Below, one piece after another: positions 45,862 to 55,845 of a DNA stretch of 64,000 bases. Origin of the DNA: Planctomycetota bacterium (GTDB taxonomy: Bacteria; Planctomycetota; Uabimicrobiia; Uabimicrobiales; Uabimicrobiaceae). Position 1 is the first letter of the stretch, and every line of letters starts with the position of its first letter. A model generated the notes under the pieces. It was given only the letters and a program-made list of their open reading frames with translations. It ran no database searches and was not told the DNA's origin. Position numbers and translations under genes: made by a program. The stretch is taken from contig JAJDCR010000044.1 of assembly GCA_029260735.1 (NCBI GenBank), positions 1 to 64,000 of the forward strand, in the 5' to 3' direction.

Positions 45862-46452
45862 ATGAATAAAATGCTATTGCTAATAACTTTTCTTTCTCCG
45901 CTCTTGATGGCAATTCCTATTACTATCACTATGGAAGGGACAGCTTCTACAGTGGAAATTGATGGAATAGTCCACAATGATGCTGCCTTCATCTATCGAG
46001 TTTTTGTTGATGACAGCCAAGGCACTAGTGCTTTTGGTCAATTTCGCCCTAGCCCGGGTTTTGAATTTTCCTTTAATTTCCTCGGCATTAAAGATCTAGG
46101 AAGAAGTACATCCCACAGTGTTTTTTTGGTGCAACAAGATTTAGCCAACCGTTTTTTAACAGATGTCACAGAAAGTAATACAGGATTTTCCTTTAATTCT
46201 CCTGCAGTCAATTACACAGATCCTAATATTTTAGCTTCATTCACTCAGTCGCCTATAACAGGAACAATGGACGGAGCCTTAAATCCTAGCTCTGGTAATG
46301 TGGTTGTCTTTGAAAATGGAATATTAGATGGTTTGGCAGTAGACGCAAATGCCACAGCAACTCTCACCCTAGGAGATCCTCTTATTCCAGAACCAAGCAC
46401 CTACCTTTTGGGCTTAATAGCAGTTGCTCTTCTTACTGCGAGGAAACCTTGA
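45862..46452 (+). CDS. PEP-CTERM-anchored secreted protein
   Basis: 196 residues: a signal peptide (MNKMLLLITFLSPLLMAIP), a beta-rich extracellular part (ITITMEGTASTVEIDGIVHN, FEFSFNFLGIKDL) and a C-terminal sorting signal IPEPSTYLLGLIAVALLTARKP. It is a second, distinct PEP-CTERM protein. The passenger domain is unrecognised. ATG 45862 is preceded by TAGGAATA, a weak ribosome site. No exosortase is nearby. Confidence 0.8.
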   Translation: MNKMLLLITFLSPLLMAIPITITMEGTASTVEIDGIVHNDAAFIYRVFVDDSQGTSAFGQFRPSPGFEFSFNFLGIKDLGRSTSHSVFLVQQDLANRFLTDVTESNTGFSFNSPAVNYTDPNILASFTQSPITGTMDGALNPSSGNVVVFENGILDGLAVDANATATLTLGDPLIPEPSTYLLGLIAVALLTARKP

Positions 46453-46606
46453 TCTGTTCTTTTTCACGAAGCGACTATGTCTTATACATTGCGGTTTAAA
46501 GCAAGGTTTTTCAGCACCTTAAAACAAGCAAAGTCGCGCCAGGTACGAATGCATTAAGTTAAACTATAGCCTTTGTATTTTTTCTCTCCGCGGTGGATTT
46601 TGAGTA

Positions 46607-46740
46607 GAAAAGAGTTTCACGCAAAGGCGCAAAGAAAAGCAAAGGAAGATGTAAAAAATCTTTCTGCTTATTAAATTCTCCGAATTTATCTTTTGTCTTG
46701 ATTCTTTTTCTCTTTGGCGTCTTTGCGTGAAATTCTTTTC
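46607..46740. repeat. Inverted repeat with TTTCACGCAAAG-type arms
   Basis: 46607-46634 (GAAAAGAGTTTCACGCAAAG…) and 46712-46740 (reverse complement, about 85% match) form a long stem with ~77 bases between. This TTTCACGCAAAGGCGCAAAG unit is a repeat known from many unrelated bacterial genomes. It lies between convergent genes. Nothing else is seen in 46453-46800. Confidence 0.7.
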
Positions 46741-46800
46741 TTTCTTCAACTTTAAGACGCATTCAGTGTGCCAATAAAATAAGCCTACCCAAATCCCTAA

Positions 46801-49800
46801 CTAAGCCCGCAAATATTTCCCGGTATGGCTACTCGGACAATCATTCGCAGACTTCTCAGGAGGCCCCGCGTAAACAACTTCCCCTCCGGCATCTCCCCCC
46901 TCTGGGCCTAAATCGATCATCCAATCAGCCGATTGAATGACCTCTATGTTGTGCTCAATCACAATCACTGTGTTGCCTTCATCAACAAGGCGATGAAGCA
47001 CTTCTAGGAGTTTCTCTATGTCGGCGTAGTGAAGACCTGTCGTTGGTTCATCTAGGAGATAGAGAGTATTGCTGCGACTGGCTGTTGCCAGCTCGGTTGT
47101 TAGTTTTATGCGTTGGGCTTCTCCTCCGGAGAGGGTTGTGCCCGGCTGGCCAAGTTTCATGTACCCGAGGCCCACATCGACAAGCATTTCCAGTTTATGA
47201 GAGATTTTTTTATGGGAAGAGAAAAATTCTAAGGCTTGCTGGATATCCATTTCTAAGACTTGGGCGATGTTTTTTCCTTGGTAGAGAACGGCTAGGGTTT
47301 CTTCGAGGTAGCGTTGCCCCTTACAGGCTTGGCAGGTGATCCAGACATCGGAGAGAAAGTGCATGTTGACTTTGATCACTCCTTTTCCTTCGCAAGCCTC
47401 ACAACGTCCTCCTGCTCGATTGAAGGAGAATCGACCGGGCTTAAATCCTCGGGTCTTTGATCCGGGGAGCCTAGCGTAAAATTTGCGGATATCATCAAAG
47501 ATTCCGGTATAGGTCGCCGGGTTTGAGTTTGGGCTACGGCCGATGGGGGTTTGATCGATTACCACTAAACGCTCTAGAGAAGATAGCCCTGTTATGCTAT
47601 CGAATCCATCGTTACTGCGAGCGCGAACAGAGCTTGTTCCCTTCCAGCGATTTTCTAGGGTGTTTTGGAGGATGTCAATAACCAGGCTCGATTTTCCACT
47701 TCCCGATACCCCTGTTACTACATTGAAGCATCCGAGGGGAAAAGAGATATCGATGTTTTTCAGATTGTGCAAAGAGGCATTTTTGACCTGGAGAGATTTG
47801 GAGGAAATCATTCGTTTTCTCATCACTGGAATAACTAGCTTTCCCGAGAGATAAGCTCCTGTTAGAGAGTCTTTTTGCTGAGAGATTTGGTGAGGAGAGC
47901 CTTCCGCGACGACCTCTCCTCCTAAGTGTCCCGCCCCTGGCCCCATGTCAATGACATGGTCTGCTTGCCGGATACACTGGGGGTCATGCTCGACCATAAC
48001 GATGGTGTTCCCCATCGCCACGAGTTTTCTCAGAGTATGGAGAAGTTTATCGGTGTCCCGTTGGTGCAAACCAATAGTCGGTTCATCGAGAACATAAAGA
48101 ACTCCGACGAGCTGATTTCCAATTTGAGAAGCTAGGCGGATGCGCTGGGCCTCTCCTCCCGAAAGGGTGTTTCCTCTCCTTTCCAGAGTAAGGTACGACA
48201 AACCGACATCTTCTAAGAACTTCAGTCTATTGCGGATTTCTCGGAGGACATCGCGGGCAATTAAGCTCTGATTTTTGTTCAGCTTTAGTTGGCTTAGAAA
48301 ACTCTGAGCTTCGTGTACTTTCATCAGACAAAGCTGAGAAATAGAAGTGTCGCCCATCCTCACCGCAAGAAATTCAGGCTTCAGTCTTTGCCCTTGGCAA
48401 TCGAAGCAAATGTCTTCCACGTCACTACTCAAGTAACCTAAACCATCACAAGTGGGGCAAGATCCCAAATAGTGGTTAAAAGAAAACATCCGAGGATGGA
48501 GTTCTTGGTCCTGGAAGTAATCGCAAGGAACACAAGCAGGTAAAGTACTATAGCACTCAGGTAATTCGCTATCCACATGGCAAAGAGCCACTTGGTGCCC
48601 CACTTCAAAAGCGACCTCAAAAGACTCTGCTATACGAGCTCGCGCTTTGCTTGTAATTTTGACTCGGTCGATAATCAAGTGGATAGGGGCTCTCTTGGAA
48701 GGAATTTCTTCATCAAAGCGGTAAACTTTTCCTTCCATCAAAATTCGAGTAAAGCCCTGCTCTTCATAATAAGGTATTTGTTCTTTCAACTGAGAAGACT
48801 TGTGTAAAGCGTAGGTTTTGAGGGTGCTGGGCATATAAAGAGGTGCTAGGATATAGCCCATTTTACCCGAGAAACGCTTAATTACATTATCTGCAGCCGA
48901 ACTTGCGGTGTGAGGAGTCAATTCCTGGGAACACTCAGGGCAATGAGGAATGCCCGCTCGCGAATAAAGAATTCTAAAGTAGTCATAGATTTCTGTCATA
49001 GTAGCAACAGTCGAGCGGGGATTACGGGAAGCATTTTTCTGATCAATGGCAATAGCAGGAGCCAACCCTTCAATATAATCAACATCGCCATGATCTAATC
49101 GTCCTAAAAATCGACGAGCGTAAGTAGAGAGAGATTCGAGAAAAGAACGTTGGCCTTCAGCAAAAAGAGTGTCAAAGGCCAAAGAGGTCTTTCCGCTTCC
49201 CGAAACACCTGTGATGACTGTCATTTTTTCCTTAGGAATCACCACAGAAACATTTTTGAGATTATTTTTCATGCCTCCATGGATATGAATATCACTCCCC
49301 ACATTTATTTTTTTACGACCCGAGCGAACGAGCCTGTGATCTCCATCTTGATACTCTCGCAAGGATTTACCCGTAGCGGAAACTTTGGAGGCCATAATCT
49401 CTTCCGGCGATCCACTGGCGACAACTTCTCCCCCCCCTTTTCCTCCCAGCGGTCCCATATCGATAATATAATCAGCACATTTAATGATATCGAGATTATG
49501 CTCTATAACTAAAACCGTGTTCCCTTTTTTGACTAAGCGATCAAGAGCAGCAAGGAGGTTTTCGATATCGCGAAAATGAAGTCCTGTCGTCGGTTCATCT
49601 AGAAGATAAAAGGTTTTTCCTGTGTCTGGTCTTCTCAGCTCTCTTACCAACTTAATTCGTTGGGCCTCTCCTCCCGATAAGGTCGGAGAAGGTTGTCCCA
49701 TTTGTAGATAGCCCAAGCCTACCTCACAAAGAGTACTCAATGTATGGTGAATTTTGGGAATATGAGTAAAAAAATCACAAGCTTCTGCGATGGTCATAGT

Positions 49801-52116
49801 TAAAATATCGGAGATATTTTTATGTTTATAGACAACCTCTAAGGTTTCGCGATTAAAGCGTTTGCCATCGCAAACTTCACAAGTGATTAAGACGTTAGAT
49901 AAAAACTGCATCTCAATTTCTTTAACTCCGGCTCCCTTGCATTCTTCACAGCGGCCTCCCTGCACATTAAAGGAAAAACGACCAGGAAGATAACCTCTCA
50001 TTTTAGACTCAGGAAGGAGAGTGAAAAGACTGCGGATTTCATCAAAGACTTTGGTATAAGTGACCGGGTTACTGCGAGGGGTTCTTCCAATAGGAGATTG
50101 GTCTACCCGAATAACTTTGTCGATGTGCTCTAAGCCTAAAATTTCTTTGTGCTTTCCTGGAATTTGGGAACTTCCTTGGAAATGCTGTGACAGAGCTTTG
50201 CATAAAATATCTTCCGCTAAAGTAGATTTTCCACTCCCAGAAACTCCGCTAATAACAACAAACAGTCCCAGGGGCACTTCGACGTCAATATTTTTCAGGT
50301 TATGTTCGGTTGCTTGGACAATTTTAAGCCATTGGTCGCTTGGTAATCTCCGCTCCCCCGGCCAAGCTATTTCTTTTTCTTTACTCAGATATTTTCCGGT
50401 CAAAGAATCGGGCGCATTTTTTATTTGAGTAACTTTTCCTGCCGCAACTAAATGCCCTCCCTCGTTGCCTGCTCCTGGACCAATATCAATAATATGGTCC
50501 GCACTACGAATGGTCTCCTCATCGTGTTCAATCACGACAACAGTGTTTCCTGTATTGCGCAGTTTCCGAAGGGCCTTGAGAAGACGAGTGTTATCCGAAG
50601 CATGTAACCCAATGGAGGGTTCATCGAGAATATAGAGCACTCCCTGTAAGCCTGAACCTAGCTGACGAGCGAGCCGTATTCTCTGCATTTCTCCCCCCGC
50701 TAGAGTGTTCGCGGTTCGATCTAAGGTTAAATAATCTAAACCGACATCGTCTAGAAAACGTAAGCGCCCATTGAGCTCTTTAAAAATTTCTTTGCCTACC
50801 ATTTTTTCTTCGGAAGAGAGCTTCACTTTTTGCAAAAAAGTAAAGAGATCTTCTACAGTCATAGAAGATAGCTCGGCAATATTTTTTCCTTGGAAAAAAA
50901 CCGACAAACTCTCTTTACGTAAGCGGGCACCCTGGCAATCTGGACAAGGAGATATTCGTAAAAAGCGCCGAAATTGATGTAAGCGCCATTTAAAATAAAT
51001 TCTTTCCATCAAAGGAATGACTCCAGCAAAAGCAATATTTTTCGCTTTACCTTTGCCATTGAGAATGGCTTCTTGGAAAGAGAAGGGTAAATCTTTCCAA
51101 GGAGTTTCTAAGGAAAGATCATAAAGCTCGGCCAGAGCAGAAAAATCCTCCATCCCTTGGTTTGAAAAAATAATAAATCCATCTTTCTCTTTTACACAAG
51201 CCAAAGCTCCCTCAGAGATAGATTTATTCGGGTCGGGAACTATTAGTGTAAGATCAAATTCTTCGCGCGTCCCTCGTCCTAAACAACCAGAGCAAGCCCC
51301 TTGGTTGTTGTTAAAAGAAAAAAGACGAGGCTCCATCTCTGGTAAACTAATTCCACAAGACGGACAAGCTCGGTGCACCGAAAATAGACGATACTCTTCC
51401 TCATCGACCCAAAAGGCGACCAATCCTTCTGTTTGCCTAGTAGCTTGCTCGATATCATCGCAAATACGCCCCCGCAATTCATTTTTAACAATTAAGCGGT
51501 CTAAAACTAATTCGAGAGTATGCTTTTCATACCTCTCTAGCTTGATTTCTTCATCCAGTCGATGAATTTTTCCATCGATACGAACCCGAATAAAACCATC
51601 TTCATACCACTGAGCCAACTCTTTACGGTATTCACCTTTACGCTCCATAACCATAGGGGCAAGAACGTAGACCTTACGGTTTTCATAGTGAGATAAAATA
51701 AACCGGGCAATTTGATCGGGAGTCTGAGAAACGATTTTTTCTCCACACTCATAACAATGAGGAATGCCTAAACGAGCAAACATTAAACGTAAATGATCGT
51801 ATATTTCTGTAATCGTTCCAACGGTAGAACGAGAACTTTGTCCTCGGCGTTTTTGGTCAATACAAATCGCCGGAGAGATTCCTTCTATCGAGTTGACTTT
51901 AGGTTTCTCCATTTGCCCTAAAAATTGCCGAGCATAAGGAGAAAGAGATTCAACAAAGCGCCTTTGCCCTTCTTTAAAAAGGGTGTCATATGCGAGGGAG
52001 GATTTACCCGAACCTGAGACACCTGTTATTACTGTAAGGCTGTGTCGAGGAAGAGTAACATCGATATTTTTCAAGTTGTGCTCTCGGGCTCCCTTGATTG
52101 TGAGATGGTCTTGCAT
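46801..52116 (-). CDS. uvrA: Double-length excinuclease ABC subunit A
   Basis: UvrA recognises DNA damage in nucleotide excision repair. This chain of about 1771 residues is two UvrA copies in tandem. Four ABC modules are present with Walker A GVSGSGKSSLAYDTLF, GVSGSGKSTLAEDIL, GVSGSGKTSLAFDTLF and GVSGSGKSSLVIDIL. The signatures are LAGGEMQRIRLARQL (unusual Ala/Met), LSGGEAQRIKLVREL, LSGGEAQRIRLASQI and LSGGEAQRIKLTTEL. Zinc CxxC pairs occur in both halves. A normal UvrA is ~940 residues and works as a dimer, so this is a covalent dimer, as known in Chlamydiae. I start at ATG 52116 (AAGGTAAAGAA upstream); the longer GTG start at 52239 would add 41 unconserved residues. Confidence 0.93.
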   Translation of the reverse strand: MQDHLTIKGAREHNLKNIDVTLPRHSLTVITGVSGSGKSSLAYDTLFKEGQRRFVESLSPYARQFLGQMEKPKVNSIEGISPAICIDQKRRGQSSRSTVGTITEIYDHLRLMFARLGIPHCYECGEKIVSQTPDQIARFILSHYENRKVYVLAPMVMERKGEYRKELAQWYEDGFIRVRIDGKIHRLDEEIKLERYEKHTLELVLDRLIVKNELRGRICDDIEQATRQTEGLVAFWVDEEEYRLFSVHRACPSCGISLPEMEPRLFSFNNNQGACSGCLGRGTREEFDLTLIVPDPNKSISEGALACVKEKDGFIIFSNQGMEDFSALAELYDLSLETPWKDLPFSFQEAILNGKGKAKNIAFAGVIPLMERIYFKWRLHQFRRFLRISPCPDCQGARLRKESLSVFFQGKNIAELSSMTVEDLFTFLQKVKLSSEEKMVGKEIFKELNGRLRFLDDVGLDYLTLDRTANTLAGGEMQRIRLARQLGSGLQGVLYILDEPSIGLHASDNTRLLKALRKLRNTGNTVVVIEHDEETIRSADHIIDIGPGAGNEGGHLVAAGKVTQIKNAPDSLTGKYLSKEKEIAWPGERRLPSDQWLKIVQATEHNLKNIDVEVPLGLFVVISGVSGSGKSTLAEDILCKALSQHFQGSSQIPGKHKEILGLEHIDKVIRVDQSPIGRTPRSNPVTYTKVFDEIRSLFTLLPESKMRGYLPGRFSFNVQGGRCEECKGAGVKEIEMQFLSNVLITCEVCDGKRFNRETLEVVYKHKNISDILTMTIAEACDFFTHIPKIHHTLSTLCEVGLGYLQMGQPSPTLSGGEAQRIKLVRELRRPDTGKTFYLLDEPTTGLHFRDIENLLAALDRLVKKGNTVLVIEHNLDIIKCADYIIDMGPLGGKGGGEVVASGSPEEIMASKVSATGKSLREYQDGDHRLVRSGRKKINVGSDIHIHGGMKNNLKNVSVVIPKEKMTVITGVSGSGKTSLAFDTLFAEGQRSFLESLSTYARRFLGRLDHGDVDYIEGLAPAIAIDQKNASRNPRSTVATMTEIYDYFRILYSRAGIPHCPECSQELTPHTASSAADNVIKRFSGKMGYILAPLYMPSTLKTYALHKSSQLKEQIPYYEEQGFTRILMEGKVYRFDEEIPSKRAPIHLIIDRVKITSKARARIAESFEVAFEVGHQVALCHVDSELPECYSTLPACVPCDYFQDQELHPRMFSFNHYLGSCPTCDGLGYLSSDVEDICFDCQGQRLKPEFLAVRMGDTSISQLCLMKVHEAQSFLSQLKLNKNQSLIARDVLREIRNRLKFLEDVGLSYLTLERRGNTLSGGEAQRIRLASQIGNQLVGVLYVLDEPTIGLHQRDTDKLLHTLRKLVAMGNTIVMVEHDPQCIRQADHVIDMGPGAGHLGGEVVAEGSPHQISQQKDSLTGAYLSGKLVIPVMRKRMISSKSLQVKNASLHNLKNIDISFPLGCFNVVTGVSGSGKSSLVIDILQNTLENRWKGTSSVRARSNDGFDSITGLSSLERLVVIDQTPIGRSPNSNPATYTGIFDDIRKFYARLPGSKTRGFKPGRFSFNRAGGRCEACEGKGVIKVNMHFLSDVWITCQACKGQRYLEETLAVLYQGKNIAQVLEMDIQQALEFFSSHKKISHKLEMLVDVGLGYMKLGQPGTTLSGGEAQRIKLTTELATASRSNTLYLLDEPTTGLHYADIEKLLEVLHRLVDEGNTVIVIEHNIEVIQSADWMIDLGPEGGDAGGEVVYAGPPEKSANDCPSSHTGKYLRA

Positions 52117-52369
52117 TTCTTTACCTTGCTCAAGATAATTTTTTGTTGCGTCTAAGTCTTCTACTTGATAGAATTTGAACAGACAAAATCCTTGTATCAA
52201 TTGCCTTTCATCTGAAAAAAAAGAAGGTTCTTGGGACACGCCCTAGTTTTCGATTTTTTCAGAGAAATACAGGAAAAAAACCGTAAGTCACTAGTTTTAT
52301 CAAAAACTATTAGCACTTGTCTAGTTATTTTTATCATTTCATTCATAATTGAGTTGTGAAAGGATACCC

Positions 52370-53059
52370 ATGGCCGACACTCAAAGCCCTTCGCCCAAAA
52401 CACCTAACAGTAGTCCAAAGAAAATGCGCTACACAGTAGTGCCTTTTCCCAAAGTTGTTTTTTTCTATCCACTTACGATTACCTGTATCATTTGTGGTAT
52501 TTTAGAGTTCATGCAAAAAGATCAAAACAGCGCTACTGCAGGTGCCCTATTTATCGTTGTTTTTTTAATCAATGTGATGGTTATTTCTTTTGATTTTACA
52601 GGTGTCAAAGCCTTAGCAATGGCCTTTTCTATCATAGCCATGGGTTTTGGAGTTCTCTACTTGAACACAATCATGCCTATTTTAGATCCGGTCAAAGAAA
52701 TTGCTCAAACCCTGTTTAGAAATGTCCACGCAAGTGAATCATTATATTTCATGGTGGGAGCAATTTTATTTTTGATGATTGGTAGTGGAATACTCAGTAA
52801 TCTCCTATGGAATCGCTGGACAATTGAACCTACCCGTCTCATTCACAAACACAGTCTACTAGGTGACTCTAGAGAATACCCTGTAATTGACTTGCAAGTG
52901 GAAAAATGTATTGATGACGTTTTTGAATATCTTCTTTTACTCTCAGGAACCCTCACCTTTCAACCAGGTCCTTCGGTTCCGACTATACGTTTGGAAAATG
53001 TTCCTTTCATTAACCGAGCAGAGAAAAAAGTGCGCGATATCGTTCGACGACATCACTAA
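52370..53059 (+). CDS. Unknown membrane protein (~4 helices) with C-terminal cytosolic domain
   Basis: 229 residues from ATG 52370 (GAAAGGA 5-11 bases upstream; an earlier in-frame codon at 52349 is less likely). Hydrophobic segments are VVFFYPLTITCIICGILEF, AGALFIVVFLINVMVISFDF, ALAMAFSIIAMGFGVLYL and LYFMVGAILFLMIGSGIL. The C-terminal ~75 residues are soluble (EPTRLIHKHSLLGDSREYPV, FQPGPSVPTIRLENVPFI). I do not recognise a family. It is monocistronic with a hairpin at 53100. Confidence 0.65.
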   Translation: MADTQSPSPKTPNSSPKKMRYTVVPFPKVVFFYPLTITCIICGILEFMQKDQNSATAGALFIVVFLINVMVISFDFTGVKALAMAFSIIAMGFGVLYLNTIMPILDPVKEIAQTLFRNVHASESLYFMVGAILFLMIGSGILSNLLWNRWTIEPTRLIHKHSLLGDSREYPVIDLQVEKCIDDVFEYLLLLSGTLTFQPGPSVPTIRLENVPFINRAEKKVRDIVRRHH

Positions 53060-53099
53060 ATTTTAAGTTTTCAGAAGGCTACCGGGTAGCCTAAAGCAA

Positions 53100-53133
53100 A
53101 GAGAGGGGCTTTACTACGATTAAGCCCCTCTCT
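53100..53133 (+). terminator. Terminator-like hairpin
   Basis: A 12-bp perfect stem (AGAGAGGGGCTT with loop of 10) lies 40 bases after the stop codon. A second palindrome AGGCTACC-G-GGTAGCCT lies just before it (53076-53092). The T tract is weak. Confidence 0.6.
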
Positions 53134-53206
53134 GTCCTCTTAACAAATGGAACAAATGGATAAATGTTGATGAATGTAGCTCTTAATCATAGAAAGCAGG
53201 AGAAGC

Positions 53207-54148
53207 ATGCAAGTAACAGTTGAAGCCGTTAAAGTAAAGTGGTCTGGAGAAAAAACAAAGCAGGTCATGGATTGGGGTGTAAAAGCCCTAAGAGTTTACG
53301 ACGTTTGGAAAGAAACTCAAGGCGAAGGAGTCAATGTTGCCATTTTGGATACAGGAGTTATTCAGCATCCTGATTTAGTTAGTAATATAAAAGGGGGTTA
53401 TAACTGCACCAGCACAGATAACTCAGACTACGAAGATCGACAAGGGCATGGAACACACGTTGCCGGAATTGTTGCTGCGGCCAACAATGAATTTGGAGTT
53501 GTCGGAGTTGCTCCCAAAGCCAATATTTACGGGGTAAAGGTTTTAGGAGACAATGGATCAGGTAGTTATGATATGATTGTTGCGGGTATCAACTGGGCCA
53601 TTGAAAACAACATGGATATTATTTCTATGTCTCTCGGAAGTAACCAAGGAAGTGATTACCTTCACGATGCCATCAAAAGAGCTTATGCCAAAAATATTAC
53701 CATTGTTTGTGCCGCTGGTAACGATGGTGATACTTATGATGACAATGATATTGATTACCCAGGACGTTATGAAGAAGTTATCTGTGTAGGAGCCATCAAT
53801 AAATATATGGAAAGAAGTTGGTTCTCCTCTGATGGAGAAGAACTGGATATAGCAGCTCCTGGTGAGGATATTAACTCGACTCATCTCGGCAATAAATATG
53901 CCATTCTCTCAGGAACAAGTATGGCGACTCCTTTTGTGACAGGAGTTCTTGCCTTGCTTATATCTAAACACCGCAAAGATCCTACCAGCAAAACCCCTAT
54001 TGATACACCTGCTAAAATTCGAGAACACTTAATCCGAACAGCAGACGACGCCGGGGAAATAGGAAAAGATAATTTCTACGGATATGGAATTGTAAATCCT
54101 GGTGCCTTGCTTAAAGGAGTGGATGTTTCTGCTCTTTATGTTGTCTAG
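53207..54148 (+). CDS. Intracellular subtilisin-like serine protease (S8)
   Basis: 313 residues with the full catalytic triad of the S8 family: Asp in VNVAILDTGVIQHPDL (~47), His in DRQGHGTHVAGIVAA (~83), oxyanion Asn in VCAAGNDGDT and Ser in LSGTSMATPFVTGVLALLI (~243). There is no signal peptide and only a short N-terminus, so it resembles intracellular subtilisins rather than exported ones. It is monocistronic. Ribosome site AGGAGAAG precedes ATG 53207. The substrate is unknown. Confidence 0.92.
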   Translation: MQVTVEAVKVKWSGEKTKQVMDWGVKALRVYDVWKETQGEGVNVAILDTGVIQHPDLVSNIKGGYNCTSTDNSDYEDRQGHGTHVAGIVAAANNEFGVVGVAPKANIYGVKVLGDNGSGSYDMIVAGINWAIENNMDIISMSLGSNQGSDYLHDAIKRAYAKNITIVCAAGNDGDTYDDNDIDYPGRYEEVICVGAINKYMERSWFSSDGEELDIAAPGEDINSTHLGNKYAILSGTSMATPFVTGVLALLISKHRKDPTSKTPIDTPAKIREHLIRTADDAGEIGKDNFYGYGIVNPGALLKGVDVSALYVV

Positions 54149-54170
54149 ATAGGTAGCTGAAGAAGAGGTA

Positions 54171-54402
54171 ATATTCACTGCGGAGCAGTGGGAGAACGTA
54201 GCCAGGGGTTTTAACCCCTGGAAATAAAGGAGTATAGAAGATCTTGGTGCCGTAGGTACCGAGGAAATTAAATCCTGCGTACCTACGGCACTATTGTTTA
54301 TTGCCCTTGTACCAGGGCATAAATGCCCTGGCTACGTTCCTCAGTCGCCACGCGACCATATAAAACAAAAGAAATTTCTTATTTTAACAGCACAAGCCTT
54401 CC
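54171..54402. repeat. Composite palindromic intergenic repeat, copy 2
   Basis: Same orientation as copy 1: CACTGCGGAGCAGTG hairpin, CCAGGGGTTTTAACCCCTGG palindrome, then an inserted GTGCCGTAGGTACC…GGTACGTA-type pair (about 54249-54290), a CCAGGGCATAAATGCCCTGG hairpin (about 54317-54336), GTCGCCACGCGAC and TTTTAACAGCA. Convergent position between the protease and phosphatase genes. Confidence 0.8.
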
Positions 54403-54420
54403 CTGCACAATCAACATCCT

Positions 54421-54888
54421 CTAGTCTAAAGTCTTAATAAACTCCAAAGTTGCTTTCTCCAGTAAATCCAAAACCGGCTTAACAATCGGAGCAGGCAATC
54501 CCATAGGATCGGGAATATCTGCTCCCGGCTCAACCGTTCCAAAAAATCCTAAAGAAAAAGGCTCCAGAAGATATTCACTCAAAAGCTTAACCTCTCCTTT
54601 AGGAGAGAACATTTGGATATGGTTTAGATGATTTTGGGTCATAGCCAAAATATAATTGCTTGCTTTGATGTTTTTGTGAGTGGCTCCTTGGGAGAGATGA
54701 GAAGATAGATCAACATTATAATCAGGAGCTAAGGCACAACAAACTTCATAAGCAGAAGAGTTTTCTATTCCCAAAGTCCCCGCTGAATAAATATTCCAAC
54801 TATCCCCTAGTTCTCTCTTTAAAATGTATTCAACAAAAGGAGAGCGACAAATATTTCCTGAACAGACCACACAGATAGTTTGACTCAT
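54421..54888 (-). CDS. Low-molecular-weight protein-tyrosine phosphatase
   Basis: 155 residues. The P-loop is at the N-terminus, CVVCSGNICRSPF (C(X)5R with catalytic Cys and Arg), and the general-acid Asp lies in GADIPDPMGL (DPDP-like). It dephosphorylates tyrosine residues or polysaccharide-synthesis kinases. In the operon it follows the fatty acid desaturase gene by 3 bases, downstream of the FGE-domain gene. Start ATG 54888 lies almost directly after the desaturase stop, so translation is probably coupled. Confidence 0.9.
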   Translation of the reverse strand: MSQTICVVCSGNICRSPFVEYILKRELGDSWNIYSAGTLGIENSSAYEVCCALAPDYNVDLSSHLSQGATHKNIKASNYILAMTQNHLNHIQMFSPKGEVKLLSEYLLEPFSLGFFGTVEPGADIPDPMGLPAPIVKPVLDLLEKATLEFIKTLD

Positions 54889-54891
54889 TAT

Positions 54892-55845
54892 TTATGTCCA
54901 TTTCGTATGGGGAACTTGGTTTTGAATAAACCAACCATAAAGCAGTTTAAAATATGACTCTGGGGTCATTTGGTGCTTATCATAAAAAGGTTGTAGAATT
55001 TTTTGTAAACGAGGTAAATTATAGCAAGGAACACCGGGAAAATAGTGGTGCTCAATATGATAATTGGAGTAGATGTAGGCAAAGTCCCAAAAAAAACTTC
55101 CCTTCATCAAAGTAGACCAATGAGCAGGATCATTGGGATCAACGGAATAATGTTGGCCTAAACGATTTATCGTAAATAAGACAGGGAAAACAAACAAGTA
55201 AGGAATGGTATGTAAACGAAGAAGGGCTAAGGGACCTACCCAAATATAAAGAAGATACATAAGTAAAAAATGAAACCCTATCGTTATGCTTCTTTCTCGA
55301 GAAATTATTCGTTTCAATTCAGTAGGGTAGTTTCGAGAAGCTTGAGCGGCGGCTCGAAAATAGATCGGAAAAAGTACTGGTGTCATATAAAGAAACTTAT
55401 ACCAGCGCTTCACTATTTTTGGGGTTAGGTGAGCTCGCTTAGGATCATCATCTTCTGATCCCAACTCATTGTGATGATCCAGGTGCCATTTTTGAAATTG
55501 ATGGAAGGAAAGTCCGCCTAAAATAGCATAGATTTGTCCCAAAAAGCCATAAAATCGAGGACGAGCTTTACAAAATATAGCTTTATGAATAACTTCATGA
55601 AGAAGAATAAGCCAATCAAAAGCAACAAAACCAAGAGCTATTGATCCAAGAAAACTAAAAAACCACCAAGAAGAATGTAAAGCAAGGTACCCCGCAATAA
55701 AAACAATAAAAATTTGCCGAGCGAGAATAAAAAAATGCTTCCCCGCATTTTTTTTATGAAGAGCTTTAAAATCTTCTGGAGGAACAAAAGCACGTAGCTC
55801 TCTCTTCAAGTCAACCGTATGCTCGTGATAGTACTTACTTGGCAA
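54892..55845 (-). CDS. Fatty acid desaturase family protein
   Basis: 317 residues. The three histidine boxes of membrane desaturases/hydroxylases are present: HEVIHKA (HxxxH, ~95), HLDHHNE (HxxHH, ~127) and HIEHHYFPG (HxxHH, ~265). Hydrophobic segments flank them (FFILARQIFIVFIAGYLAL, WWFFSFLGSIALGFVAF, FHFLLMYLLYIW). It inserts double bonds into, or hydroxylates, lipid acyl chains or carotenoids; substrate not readable. Its start overlaps the end of the upstream FGE-domain gene by 11 bases. Confidence 0.88.
   Translation of the reverse strand: MPSKYYHEHTVDLKRELRAFVPPEDFKALHKKNAGKHFFILARQIFIVFIAGYLALHSSWWFFSFLGSIALGFVAFDWLILLHEVIHKAIFCKARPRFYGFLGQIYAILGGLSFHQFQKWHLDHHNELGSEDDDPKRAHLTPKIVKRWYKFLYMTPVLFPIYFRAAAQASRNYPTELKRIISRERSITIGFHFLLMYLLYIWVGPLALLRLHTIPYLFVFPVLFTINRLGQHYSVDPNDPAHWSTLMKGSFFWDFAYIYSNYHIEHHYFPGVPCYNLPRLQKILQPFYDKHQMTPESYFKLLYGWFIQNQVPHTKWT

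Noticed and set aside
52117..52239. N-terminal extension of UvrA (GTG 52239)
   Set aside because: The 41 extra residues are not like UvrA N-termini, and ATG 52116 has a better ribosome site.
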